Shown one piece after another: positions 32,379 through 41,346 of a stretch of 64,000 nt of DNA (its first letter is position 1; each line of letters begins with the position of its first letter). The position numbers were made by a program, and so were the translations under genes. This stretch comes from Streptomyces sp. NBC_00448 (GTDB lineage Bacteria; Actinomycetota; Actinomycetes; Streptomycetales; Streptomycetaceae), in assembly GCF_036014115.1 (NCBI RefSeq), contig NZ_CP107913.1:4635001-4699000 (forward strand), in the 5' to 3' direction. The notes under the pieces were generated by a model that worked only from the letters and a program-made list of their open reading frames with translations, made no database searches and was not told the origin of the DNA.

Positions 32379-35300
32379 TCAGCGGGAGTCGGCGCGGAAG
32401 TCCGTACGGATGTCCGATCGGGAGTCCCCGCGGGAGTCCGTACGGGAGTCCGTACGGGTGTCCACCCGCCCGAGCAGCACCGCGGGAAGCTGCTCGCGCC
32501 CGTCGATGCCGAGCTTGCGGTAGGCGTGGGTGAGGTGCACCTCGACCGTCCGCAGTCCCACCAGCAGGATCTCCGCGAGTTCCCGGTTCGTCCGGCCCTC
32601 CGCGGCGAGGGTGGCGGTCCGCAGCTCGGCCGCGGTGAGGGACGCGACCCCCGCCGTCTCGGAGGACTTCGGCGGGCGGCCGCCGCAGGCGGACAGCTCG
32701 ATCCGCGCCCGCCCGGCCAGGTCCGCGCAGCCGCTCTCCTCCGCGAGGGCCAGCGCCGTACGCAGCGCCCGCCTGGCCGGTATCCGGCGGTTGGCCCGGC
32801 TGAGCGCGGAACCGTGGTCGGCCAGCGACCGGGCCAGGCCGAGCCGGCCGTCCGAACGCTCGGCCACCGAGACCGACTTCTCCAGCACCGCCAGCCCCTC
32901 GGCCCCGCCGAGGACCGCGCCCATCGCGCGCAGCGCGGCGGCGAGCGGGCCGGGCGTGCCCCAGCGGCGCGCCTGCTCCACCTCGTCCGCGGCGTACCGG
33001 CGGGCCTCGGCCGGCTCGCCGAGCGCGAGCAGCGCCCGGGCCGCCTCCGAGCGCCACGGCGCGACCGCCGGGTTCTCCACCTTCCAGGCCGGCAGCCGGC
33101 CGCCGGCCGCCAGCAGGTCCCGCAGCCCGTCGGCAGGGCGCCCGGTGGCCACCCGCAGCCGGCCCCGGGCGAGCAGCAGCGCCGTACCGCCCCAGGTCCG
33201 CCATGCGTCGGCGCGCGGTTCCGCCTGCTCGACCAGTGCCGCCGCCTCGTCGGACTCGCCCAGGTCGAGGTGGATCTGCACCAGCCGGGCGAGCAGTTCC
33301 ACCGCCGCTCCGCTGTGCCGCGGGGCACCGCACCCGACGAGGAGTTCCAGCGCGGCCCCGGCGTCGTCGGCCGCGGCCGGCAGTCGGCCCAACTGCTGCG
33401 CGATCACCGCGCGCAGCGACCGGGCACCGGCCAGGCCGGGCCGGTGCCCCCACCGCGCCGCCTGCCCGGCGAGCGCGTCGCAGCGCTCGAACGCGTCCTC
33501 GGCCCGGCCCGCCTGCGCGAGCACGAGCACGGCGCGCAGGCTCGGCCGCAGGGCCTCCGGGGTGACCGGGAGGACTGCCAGCGCCTGTTCGGCGCGTGCG
33601 GCGGCCCGGGACCGGAACCTGCCGGCCCGTGCGGTGCGCGTGGCGACAAGGCTCAGGTAGCGTCCCTCGTCCACCGCGCCGGACCGGGCCGGCCGGCGCA
33701 GGCGGGACAGCGACCCGCCCGCCTCCTCGGCCTCCGCTTCACCGTCGCACCGAACGTCCGCGGACCACAGGGTGCGCTCACCGGAGGTGGGCTCACCGGG
33801 AGTGGGCTCCGGGAACGCGTCGAGGAGTCGGTCCGCCTCGCGGGAGCGGCCGGTCGTGATGAGGTGCTCGGCCAGTTCGCGCAAGGCCCGTTCACGCAGG
33901 TCCTGTTCGCGCAGGTCCTGTTCGCGCAGGGCGGCCCGTTCACGGTGGGCCGGTTCGCGCTGGGCCGGTTCCCGTGCGTCCCCTTCGCCCGGGTCCCGCT
34001 CCGGGTCGCCTCCCGCCGGATCGCGTACGCCTGGGTCTCCTACGGCCTGTTGGGCCGGAGTCGTCGCCTGGCTCGGCTCGGCCGCACCGCGGGAGACCTC
34101 CGTCAGGCGGTCGATCGCCGCGTCGAGGTCCGTGTACCCCTCGGCGTGGCCGAGTTCCGCGAGCAGCGCGATACGGGTGGTGTCGGGAAGCGGCTCGCGC
34201 AGGGCCCTGGCCAGGTAGGCGCAGGCCCGTTCGGGTTCGCCGCGGCGGAGCGCGGTCGCGGCGGCGGCGCGCAGGAGGCCGGCGGCCCACGGTTCGGCGG
34301 GCGCCGAGGAGGACATGAGCTGTTCCGCCGCCCGGTCGCCGGGCGCGCCGGTCGCCCGGAGTATCCCGGCGGCCTTGGTGTGCAGCGCGTGGAGGTCCGC
34401 GAGCGGAACGTCCTGGAGCACCGTGTTGCGCATGAGGGGCTGCGCGAACATCATCGACTCGCCCGCCACCCCCATCAGGCCGGCCCGGTCGAGGGCCGTC
34501 ATGACCTCCATGACCACCGCGGGTTCGGCGTCGCAGAGGCGAGCCACCCGGGCGAGATCCGCCTCGGCTCCCAGGACGGCGGCGGCCCGGGCGATGTCGA
34601 GGGCGTACGGCGATATCCGTCGCAGCCGGGCGCGCAGCCGGGCGGCGAGCCGGGGAACGGCGATGCCGCCCAGTACGTCCGCCGATTCCGAGGTGGGGCT
34701 GACCGCCTGGTCCCGCAGCGCCGAGGTCAACTCGGTGACGGACAAGGGGTTTCCGCCCGCCTCCCGCATCACGGCGGCGACGAACTGCCCGTCCGGTGCG
34801 GTGGCCAGCGCACGTTCGATCACCGCCGACGTCGCCGGAGCGCTCAGGTCCGCGGGGTGCAGTTCCACGGCGCTCACGGCCAGCAACTCGTCGAGGACCG
34901 CCGGGTCGGCACACGGCTCGCCCGGACACACGGTGAGCATCACGGCGATCCGCGCCCGGTCGACTCGTTGCGGCAGGGCGCTCAGCCAGCGCAGCGACTC
35001 GCGGTCGAGGTACTGGAGGTCGTCGACGGCGACGAGCACGGGGGCGCGGGTGGACAGCCGGGCCAACGCCCGGTGGAAGGAGTGGAGTTCGGCGGAGAGG
35101 ACGCGGCCGGGCGTGCTCGTTGGCGCGGTGGGTGGCGCCCCGGCCGAACCGGTCTTTGCGGCAGGTGAGTTGGACCCGCCCGAACCCAGCTCCGCGAACG
35201 GGCCCCCGATGTGCGCCAGTTCGCCTGCCACCGGCTCGAACAGCCTGCTCACCAGCCCGAACGGCAGGTCGCGCTCGGACGATATCCCTCGGGCCGACAG

Positions 35301-35483
35301 CACCGTGAAGCCCTCGCGCCGAGCCCGGTCGAGTGCCGCGTCGAGCAGCGCCGACTTCCCTGCGCCCGCGCCCGCGCTGACCACCACCACCCGCCCGGCG
35401 CCGTCCGCCGCCGCGGCGAGCATCGCCTCGACCTCGCCGATCTCCCTTTCGCGGCCAACCAGTTCTGACTGCGCCGTCTGCAT
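32379..35483 (-). CDS. LAL-type LuxR regulator (AAA ATPase domain plus C-terminal HTH)
   Basis: 1034-residue cytoplasmic regulator. The N-terminal STAND/AAA module has Walker A VSAGAGAGKSALL near residue 40 and Walker B PVLVAVDDLQYLD. A long helical-repeat middle follows, containing two Arg/Glu-rich heptad-like stretches (REQDLREQDLRERALREL). The GerE/LuxR HTH sits at about 955-1005 (LTAAELRTATLAAEGRTNREL; VEVHLTHAYRKLGIDGREQL). The last 29 residues are an R-x-D-x tetrapeptide repeat. LAL proteins activate nearby biosynthetic or transport genes in an ATP-dependent way. The peptide operon starts 377 bp downstream and is the likely target. Confidence 0.9.
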   Translation of the reverse strand: MQTAQSELVGREREIGEVEAMLAAAADGAGRVVVVSAGAGAGKSALLDAALDRARREGFTVLSARGISSERDLPFGLVSRLFEPVAGELAHIGGPFAELGSGGSNSPAAKTGSAGAPPTAPTSTPGRVLSAELHSFHRALARLSTRAPVLVAVDDLQYLDRESLRWLSALPQRVDRARIAVMLTVCPGEPCADPAVLDELLAVSAVELHPADLSAPATSAVIERALATAPDGQFVAAVMREAGGNPLSVTELTSALRDQAVSPTSESADVLGGIAVPRLAARLRARLRRISPYALDIARAAAVLGAEADLARVARLCDAEPAVVMEVMTALDRAGLMGVAGESMMFAQPLMRNTVLQDVPLADLHALHTKAAGILRATGAPGDRAAEQLMSSSAPAEPWAAGLLRAAAATALRRGEPERACAYLARALREPLPDTTRIALLAELGHAEGYTDLDAAIDRLTEVSRGAAEPSQATTPAQQAVGDPGVRDPAGGDPERDPGEGDAREPAQREPAHRERAALREQDLREQDLRERALRELAEHLITTGRSREADRLLDAFPEPTPGEPTSGERTLWSADVRCDGEAEAEEAGGSLSRLRRPARSGAVDEGRYLSLVATRTARAGRFRSRAAARAEQALAVLPVTPEALRPSLRAVLVLAQAGRAEDAFERCDALAGQAARWGHRPGLAGARSLRAVIAQQLGRLPAAADDAGAALELLVGCGAPRHSGAAVELLARLVQIHLDLGESDEAAALVEQAEPRADAWRTWGGTALLLARGRLRVATGRPADGLRDLLAAGGRLPAWKVENPAVAPWRSEAARALLALGEPAEARRYAADEVEQARRWGTPGPLAAALRAMGAVLGGAEGLAVLEKSVSVAERSDGRLGLARSLADHGSALSRANRRIPARRALRTALALAEESGCADLAGRARIELSACGGRPPKSSETAGVASLTAAELRTATLAAEGRTNRELAEILLVGLRTVEVHLTHAYRKLGIDGREQLPAVLLGRVDTRTDSRTDSRGDSRSDIRTDFRADSR
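32382..32468. repeat. 12-bp repeat tract encoding an R-x-D-x tail
   Basis: About seven imperfect 12-bp units encode RTDS/RGDS/RSDI-type tetrapeptides at the C-terminus of the LAL regulator. The tract follows the DNA-binding helix and is probably a disordered, variable tail. Confidence 0.8.
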
Positions 35484-36060
35484 GTGTTACCCATTCCCGC
35501 GGCCGGACGGCATGACGGCGCGTGCCGGCCGGGCAGCGGTCAACGGGAGCGGCGGGCCGTGATCACGCACCCGCCCCGGACGTATCCCGGCACGCACACC
35601 GTCGCTCCGGCCCCGATTGATCGAGTGACGAGCTGGTGCGGAGTTCCTTGCCGGGTCTTCGGAAACCATGGGCGGGCGGTGCGGCGGCACGGCCCGCGAC
35701 CGCGGTGGCGGCACGCTCCCGCCGCACCGCCTGCGTTCCGCGCGCGGGCGGGCGTGAGCTGCCGGGTCGTGCCAGGATCACTTGCACCGCAGATCAGTGG
35801 GCCGGTGGGGCGGGGCTGAGCCAGCCGCAACCATAGCGTTTCCACGCCGACCCGGCTGGTCGGGAGGGGGCCCGGTCGCGGAGGTCGGCAGAACGCGGGC
35901 GGGACGCTCAGCTCGTCACTGCCGGCCTGGGTCGTGGCACCCGGCACGACGACGGCACCTGCGCGCGCCGGACGCCGTCCACGCAGGGCGCGAACGCGAG
36001 GGGCGCCGCGAGACAAGTAGAGGGTGAGACTGTCACCCGACGGTCGGAGACGGAGATTCC
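35484..36060. other. 577-bp gap, promoter region of divergent genes
   Basis: No gene was accepted. A long minus-strand frame across it has no ribosome site and shadow-like composition. The sequence must hold the promoters of the LAL regulator and of the ECF sigma gene. A perfect inverted repeat GGGTGA-N5-TCACCC lies at 36022-36038, 22 bp before the sigma start, and could be an operator or a leader hairpin. Confidence 0.45.
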
Positions 36061-36666
36061 GTGACATCGGAACACGACGAACGCGGCGACCGCGACGGTG
36101 ACGCCCAACTGTCCCGGGCCGCCGACGATCCGGCGGCGTTCACACCGCTGGTCGAGAAGTACTCGGCGGCCCTGCACGGCTACTTCGCGCGGCGGATGCC
36201 GGGCGCGGCGGACGACCTGCTGTCCGAGGCGTGGCTGCAGGCGTTCGCCGCGCGGCGAACGTTCGACGCCTCGCGCGGAACCGCTCGGGGTTGGCTGTTC
36301 GGAGTGGCCCGCAACGTCCTCGCGGGTCATGTGCGGCGGGCCGCGCGGGCGGAGGCCCCCGCGCAGGTGGAGGTCACCGACCCGTGGCAGGCCGTGGACC
36401 AGCGGCTGGACGCCGCGGCGCTGGCGCCCGCACTGCGCAGCGCGCTGGCCGAACTGCCGTCCGAGGAGCGGGAGGTGATGCTCCTCGTCTGCTGGGAGCA
36501 ACTGACCCCGGCCGAGGCGGCCACCGCCATGGGCATCCCGTTCGGAACGGCCCGCTCGCGGCTGTACCGGGCCCGGGGCAGATTGCGCGAGCGGATCGCG
36601 CCGGACCGTCCCGCGGGGAACCGCCCCGCGGGACAGAGCCTGGCCGCGACGGGAGACCTGGCATGA
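36061..36666 (+). CDS. ECF RNA polymerase sigma factor (pair 1)
   Basis: 201 residues from GTG 36061. Region 2 covers FTPLVEKYSAALHGYFARRM to ARGWLFGVARNVLAGHVRR. Region 4 covers LPSEEREVMLLVCWEQLTPAEAATAMGIPFGTARSRLYRARGRL. It has no extra C-terminal domain. The stop overlaps the ATG of the next gene (ATGA), whose product carries one membrane helix and is a candidate regulator. Target promoters are unknown. An inverted repeat precedes the start. Confidence 0.92.
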   Translation: MTSEHDERGDRDGDAQLSRAADDPAAFTPLVEKYSAALHGYFARRMPGAADDLLSEAWLQAFAARRTFDASRGTARGWLFGVARNVLAGHVRRAARAEAPAQVEVTDPWQAVDQRLDAAALAPALRSALAELPSEEREVMLLVCWEQLTPAEAATAMGIPFGTARSRLYRARGRLRERIAPDRPAGNRPAGQSLAATGDLA

Positions 36667-37592
36667 GTACGTACGACATGGAGGAGACGGGCATGACCGA
36701 GCGGCAGGCAGTGTTGGACTTCCCGGGCGCCGAGGCTCTGCGGGCGGCGGGTCGGGTCGAGCCCCCGTCGGCGAAGGCGCTGGCCCAGGCGCTGGCGGCG
36801 GTCGAGGAAGCCGTGCGGGAGGCCTCGGTCCCGGCTTCGCGGGAGGACGTGGCGAAGGGCGCCGTGGTGAGGCCGTTCTGGAAGCGCCGCCGCGCCGTCG
36901 CCCTCCTCGCGGTCGCCGCGGTCGCGGCCGGCGTCGCGGTGGTGTCCGCGAACGCAGCAGGGCCCGCGGGTACGCAGCAGGGGCCGCGGGCGCAGTCCGC
37001 GTCGGCCTTCCTGAACGATGTCGCCGAGGTCGCCGCCACTCAGTCGGCCGGTTCGGGGAAGTACTGGAAGACCCACTTCAAGACCGGCGACACGTACACC
37101 TCCCGGTCGATGGAATTCACCTACGTCGTCGATGGCAAGGCCGTCCGCACGTCGCACGACCCCGGCTGGAGGCTCGGCTCGACCCGGTTCGACTGGAACG
37201 CCCTCGACCGCCTGACCACGGACCCGGCACTGCTGCTCCGGCAGATCGAGCACACCACGAAGGCCTCCGCCGACGAGGACGAGGACGCGGCCACGCTCGG
37301 GTTCGTGCAGGCGAGCACCCTGCTCGCCAACGCCCCCGCCAGTCCCGAACTGCGCAGCGCGCTCTTCAAGGCGCTGGCCAAGCTGGACGGCGTGCGCGTC
37401 GTCGGCACCGTCAAGGACAGCGCCGGGCGCAGCGGAACGGAGCTGTCCTTCCGCGGGGGCGTCGGCACCACCGAGGTGATCATCGACCCGAAGAGCAGCA
37501 AGCTGCTGGAACTCATCGAGCCCTGGCGAAGCGAGAAGGACCAGCGCCGGGCGACCTACCTGTCCGCCGGCCTGACCGACACGATCGGCTGA
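36663..37592 (+). CDS. CU044_5270-type membrane protein coupled to sigma factor 1
   Basis: 309 residues from the ATG overlapping the sigma stop; ATG 36693 is an alternative. A cytoplasmic N-terminus of ~80 residues leads to a basic patch and one membrane helix (AVALLAVAAVAAGVAVVSAN). An extracellular domain follows (ASAFLNDVAEVAATQSAG to GVGTTEVIIDPKSSKLLELI) of the actinobacterial CU044_5270 type. There is no HxxxCxxC zinc anti-sigma motif. It could hold the sigma factor at the membrane through its N-terminus, but this is inference from coupling. Confidence 0.8.
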   Translation: MSTYDMEETGMTERQAVLDFPGAEALRAAGRVEPPSAKALAQALAAVEEAVREASVPASREDVAKGAVVRPFWKRRRAVALLAVAAVAAGVAVVSANAAGPAGTQQGPRAQSASAFLNDVAEVAATQSAGSGKYWKTHFKTGDTYTSRSMEFTYVVDGKAVRTSHDPGWRLGSTRFDWNALDRLTTDPALLLRQIEHTTKASADEDEDAATLGFVQASTLLANAPASPELRSALFKALAKLDGVRVVGTVKDSAGRSGTELSFRGGVGTTEVIIDPKSSKLLELIEPWRSEKDQRRATYLSAGLTDTIG

Positions 37593-37631
37593 CCGACCGG
37601 ATCGGCCGACCGACCGGATCGGCCGACCGAC
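37591..37631. repeat. 17-bp tandem repeat after the CU044_5270 gene
   Basis: GACCGACCGGATCGGCC occurs twice exactly (37591-37607, 37608-37624), followed by the start of a third copy, directly after the TGA-containing stop region of the preceding gene. Confidence 0.85.
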
Positions 37632-37634
37632 GAC

Positions 37635-37680
37635 GCGGCCACGGCGCACCGCCCGGACCAGGGCGCCGCGCCGTGGCCGC
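37635..37680 (+). terminator. Terminator of the sigma 1 operon
   Basis: Perfect 13-bp stem (37635-37647 with 37668-37680) around a 20-nt loop, 43 bp past the CU044_5270-type gene. Confidence 0.75.
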
Positions 37681-37722
37681 CGTGGCCTCAGCGCCCCGGC
37701 GCCCGCCCACCGATGGAAACCT

Positions 37723-37792
37723 GTTCACCGGAGCGCCATTGCAACTTTGACCGTACAGCATCAAAATCGGGTTCCATGGGAGAGCGTCTCTC
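37723..37792 (+). promoter_or_regulatory. Probable promoter of phosphoesterase 2
   Basis: TTGCAA (37739-37744) and CAAAAT (37762-37767) are spaced by 17 bp and form a plausible sigma-70-type promoter 53 bp before the ATG. GTTCACC at 37723-37729 matches one PhoP repeat unit. GAGAG-CGT-CTCTC at 37780-37792 is a perfect dyad downstream. Confidence 0.5.
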
Positions 37793-37819
37793 ATCCCCCC
37801 TCGCGCCCATGGAGAACCG

Positions 37820-38695
37820 ATGCGCCTCAGGCCGCGTTTCGCCCTGCCGTCCGCCATCGCCCTCGCCGCCGCCGGCGTGGCCGCCGCCACGCTGTACCCG
37901 CACAGCGCCGACAAGTCCCTCCAGCCGGTGGCCAGTTCGGTGCCGGCTCCCTCGCACGTCGTGATCGTGATGGAGGAGAACCACTCCTACGCCGACATCA
38001 TCGGCAACACCTCCAGCGCGCCGTACATGAACCAACTCGCCTCACAGGGAGCCCTGTTGACGGGTTCGTTCGGGGTGACCCACCCCAGCGAGCCCAACTA
38101 CATGGCGCTGTTCGCCGGCAGCACCTACGGGCTCAGCGCCGACACCTGCCCGGTCAACGAGGGGACGGCCGCCAACCTCGGCTCCGAACTCCTCGCCGCG
38201 GGAAAGACGTTCAAGGGCTACTCGGAGGGGCTGCCGAGCACCGGCTCGACCACCTGCAGCTCCGGCGCCTACGCCCGCAAGCACTCGCCGTGGATCAACT
38301 TCAGCAACGTCCCCACCGCCGACTCGCTGCCGTTCAGCTCCTTCCCGTCGGACTACAGCTCCCTGCCGACCGTCTCGTTCGTCATCCCGAACCTCGACGA
38401 CGACATGCACGACGGGACCATCACGCAGGCCGACACCTGGCTGAAGAACAAGATGTCCGCGTACGCGACCTGGGCGAAGGCCAACAACAGCCTGCTGATC
38501 GTGACGTGGGACGAGGACGACTACACCGAGAACAACCAGATCCCCACCCTGTTCGTGGGCGCCAACGTGGCGGCCGGCCACTACAGCGAGAACGTCGACC
38601 ACTACAACGTGCTCGCCACGCTGGAGCAGTTCTACGGGCTGGGGAAGGTCGGCTCCAGCGCGAGCGCGGCCCCGGTCACGGACATCTGGAACTGA
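37820..38695 (+). CDS. Secreted phosphoesterase/acid phosphatase-like protein
   Basis: 291 residues with a signal peptide (FALPSAIALAAAGVAAATLYP). The short form of the phosphoesterase family: HVVIVMEENHSYADIIGN near residue 47 is the metal-binding ENxSY/F block. GVTHPSEPNYMALFAG and LIVTWDEDDYTENNQIPTL complete the active site. No C-terminal anchor, unlike the longer relative at 7703-9589. Likely hydrolyses phosphate esters outside the cell, possibly in phosphate starvation. It lies 8 bp upstream of the second efeO, mirroring the first locus. Confidence 0.87.
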   Translation: MRLRPRFALPSAIALAAAGVAAATLYPHSADKSLQPVASSVPAPSHVVIVMEENHSYADIIGNTSSAPYMNQLASQGALLTGSFGVTHPSEPNYMALFAGSTYGLSADTCPVNEGTAANLGSELLAAGKTFKGYSEGLPSTGSTTCSSGAYARKHSPWINFSNVPTADSLPFSSFPSDYSSLPTVSFVIPNLDDDMHDGTITQADTWLKNKMSAYATWAKANNSLLIVTWDEDDYTENNQIPTLFVGANVAAGHYSENVDHYNVLATLEQFYGLGKVGSSASAAPVTDIWN

Positions 38696-38703
38696 CGCGC
38701 ACC

Positions 38704-39981
38704 ATGGGCGAAGCCGAGCCGCGTCCGCCGTCCGCCGCGGCGGCGGACCCGCCCGCCCCTCGCCGCCCCGGCCCCCGCCGCCCCCGGCTCCGACCGCGGG
38801 CGCAGCCCCGTACGCGACCCCGTGCGCGTACGGCGGTGCTCGCGCTGGTGCTGGCGGCCGCGGCGGCCGGCAGCGGGCCGGCCGCGGCCGGGGACGGCGC
38901 CTCCGCCAGGCCACTCACCGTCGATGCCGCCGGCTGTGGCGACCTGCCCGCGCACCGGGCCGCCGGGCCGGTGTCCTTCGACGTGACCGACCGATCCCAG
39001 CTGTTCGTCGCCGTCTACCTGACCGACCCGGGCGGCGCGAAGGTCTACGCCGAGATCCCCTGGCTCGTGCCGGCGGGCACCCAGCGGCTGTCCACCACGC
39101 TCGCGGCCGGCCGCTACACGCTGCGCTGCGTCTTCTCCGACGGCACGGTGCGCGACTCGCGCCCCATGGCGCTGTCGGGGCGCGCGGCAGGCGCCGTCGC
39201 CGGGTACCGGCCGCTGCCCGACCTCGCGATGACCGCGCCGGTCACCGCCTACCGGGCCTGGCTGAAGGCCGCGCTGCCCCCGCTGCTGGCCGCTTCCCGC
39301 ACCCTGAACGCCGACGTCGCCCGCGGCGACCTGGCCGCCGCCCGCCGCGACTGGCTGCCCGCGCACCTGGACTACGAGCGCCTCGGCGCGGCCTACAACT
39401 CCTTCGGCGACTTCGACGCCGCCATCGACGGCACCGCGGACGGCCTGCCCGGCGGGGTGCGCGCCCCGGGCTGGACCGGGTTCCACGCCGTCGAGTACGG
39501 GCTGTGGCACGGCCGTCCGGCGTCCGCGCTCCGGCCGCTGACGCGCGGGCTGGTCGCCGAGGTCCGCCGGCTGACCGAGGACTTCCCCAGCGAGGAGGTC
39601 GACCCGGGCGACCTCCCGCTGCGGGCCCACGAGATCCTGGAGAACGCGTTGCAGTTCCAGCTGACCGGCGCCGCGGACTACGGCAGCGGCACCACCCTGG
39701 CCACGCTCGGCGCCAACATCGAGGGGACCTCCGAGGTGGTCTCCGTCCTCGCGCCGCTGATCGCGCCGCGCGATCCGGCGCTGCTGCTTGCGATCCGGAG
39801 CGGGCTGGCCCAGGTGACCGCGGACCTGCGGCAGCCGCACCAGGGCGCCGCCCCCGGCAACGGCCCCGCCGACTCCGGCTCCGGCTCCCTCCGGACGCTG
39901 CGGGTCGAGGGCGACCTCGGAGCCCTGCTGGAGTCGCTCTCCTCGCTGCCCGGCCTGCTCGCGCCACGGACGTCGGCGTGA
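38704..39981 (+). CDS. efeO: EfeO-type iron-uptake protein, copy 2
   Basis: 425 residues from ATG 38704, 8 bp after the phosphoesterase stop. A Pro/Arg-rich N-terminus precedes a hydrophobic segment (AVLALVLAAAAAGSGPAAA) that acts as signal or anchor. The cupredoxin-like part (PVSFDVTDRSQLFVAVYLTD to GRYTLRCVFSDG) precedes the M75 domain with its HxxE motif in GFHAVEYGLWHG near residue 260. Clearly homologous to copy 1 but with a shorter, differently charged start. GTGA overlap with efeB2. No EfeU permease gene follows. Confidence 0.88.
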   Translation: MGEAEPRPPSAAAADPPAPRRPGPRRPRLRPRAQPRTRPRARTAVLALVLAAAAAGSGPAAAGDGASARPLTVDAAGCGDLPAHRAAGPVSFDVTDRSQLFVAVYLTDPGGAKVYAEIPWLVPAGTQRLSTTLAAGRYTLRCVFSDGTVRDSRPMALSGRAAGAVAGYRPLPDLAMTAPVTAYRAWLKAALPPLLAASRTLNADVARGDLAAARRDWLPAHLDYERLGAAYNSFGDFDAAIDGTADGLPGGVRAPGWTGFHAVEYGLWHGRPASALRPLTRGLVAEVRRLTEDFPSEEVDPGDLPLRAHEILENALQFQLTGAADYGSGTTLATLGANIEGTSEVVSVLAPLIAPRDPALLLAIRSGLAQVTADLRQPHQGAAPGNGPADSGSGSLRTLRVEGDLGALLESLSSLPGLLAPRTSA

Positions 39982-41225
39982 GCGCCGGGCCGCTCGGGCG
40001 CCGCGCGTTCCTGCGCGGCACGACGGTCGGGGTGGCGGCCACCGCCGCGCTGGGCGGAGCGACGCTCGGCGGCGTCACGCTGGCGGACGCGGACGACCGG
40101 CACGGTTCCGCGTCGGGCCGCGACATCCCCTTCGAGGGCGTCCACCAGGCCGGGATCGTCACCCCGCAGCAGGCCGCCGCGACGTTCGTGTCGTTCGAGA
40201 TCGTCGCGCCGGACCGCGCGGCGCTGCGGGAGCTGTTCGGCACGCTGACCGATCGGATACGGCTGCTGACCTCCGGCGGCCCGGTCCCGGCCGCCGACGT
40301 CGCCTCCGTACCGTCCGACAGCGGGACGCTGGGCCCGGCGCTGCCCTCCGACGGGCTCACCATCACCGTGGGCGTGGGCGCGTCGCTCTTCGACGACCGC
40401 TACGGCCTAGCCGCCCGCCGCCCCGCCCGGCTCACCCGGATGCCGGTCTTCCCCGACGACCACGTGGCGGGCTCGACGGAGTTGCACGGCGACCTGTCGG
40501 TGCAGATCTGCGCGGACTCGCGGGACACCGTGATGCACGCGCTGCGCGACCTCACCCGGCACACCCGCGCCGGGCTGCGCCCGCTGTGGAAGGCGGACGG
40601 CTTCCACGCCGACCCGCGGCCGGCCGGCACCGCCCGCAACCAGCTCGGCTTCATGGACGGCACCGGCAACCCGGCGGTCGCCGACGCGGCCGTCGCCGAC
40701 GCGCTGGTGTGGACCCGCGGCGCCGCGGGCGGCGAGCCGGCCTGGACGGAGGGCGGCTCGTACCAGGTGATCAGGATCATCCGCATGCTGGTCGAGTTCT
40801 GGGACCGGGTCTCGCTGCGGGAGCAGGAGACGATGATCGGGCGGCGGCGCGACTCGGGCGCCCCGCTCGACGGGAGCCGCGAATCGGACACCCCCGACTA
40901 CGGCTCCGACCCGCAGGGCCACGTGATCCCGCTCGACGCGCACATCCGGCTCGCCAACCCCCGCGACCGGGCCACCGCGGACCAGCGGTTCCTGCGGCGC
41001 GGCTACAACTACGACCGCGGCCTGGACCCGGTCGGGGACCTGGATGTCGGGCTCGTCTTCTGCTGCTACCAGCAGGACGTGCGGCGCCAGTTCCAGACGG
41101 TCCAGGAGCGGCTGGCCGGGGAGCCGCTGGTGGACTACGTGCAACCGACCGGCGGCGGCTACTTCTTCGCGCTGCCGGGCGTACGGGACGCCTCCGACCG
41201 GCTGGGCTCCGGCCTGCTCGCCTGA
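39978..41225 (+). CDS. efeB: EfeB: Tat-exported DyP-type peroxidase/deferrochelatase, copy 2
   Basis: 415 residues from the GTG overlapping the efeO2 stop. The Tat signal is GRRAFLRGTTVGVAATAALGG. The DyP GxxDG motif is GFMDGTGNP near residue 224, the probable proximal His is in DAHIRLANP, and the C-terminal QQDVRRQFQ and GGGYFFALPG blocks match copy 1 nearly residue for residue. Codon use is uniformly G/C-ending, unlike the second half of copy 1. Confidence 0.94.
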   Translation: MSAGPLGRRAFLRGTTVGVAATAALGGATLGGVTLADADDRHGSASGRDIPFEGVHQAGIVTPQQAAATFVSFEIVAPDRAALRELFGTLTDRIRLLTSGGPVPAADVASVPSDSGTLGPALPSDGLTITVGVGASLFDDRYGLAARRPARLTRMPVFPDDHVAGSTELHGDLSVQICADSRDTVMHALRDLTRHTRAGLRPLWKADGFHADPRPAGTARNQLGFMDGTGNPAVADAAVADALVWTRGAAGGEPAWTEGGSYQVIRIIRMLVEFWDRVSLREQETMIGRRRDSGAPLDGSRESDTPDYGSDPQGHVIPLDAHIRLANPRDRATADQRFLRRGYNYDRGLDPVGDLDVGLVFCCYQQDVRRQFQTVQERLAGEPLVDYVQPTGGGYFFALPGVRDASDRLGSGLLA

Positions 41226-41346
41226 GACCCGCGAGCGGCGGCACGACCGGAAAACCGGGGGTTTTGACCCGCGGTACACCGCTGTCCGCGCATCCGACGT
41301 GAACAACCGGAGCGAAGAGGACGCCGACGGGCGCACACTAGGGGCA

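Noticed and set aside
35540..36067. A 175-codon minus-strand frame in the LAL-sigma gap
   Set aside because: No ribosome site, no hydrophobic or domain pattern and Arg/Pro-rich shadow composition. Treated as intergenic.
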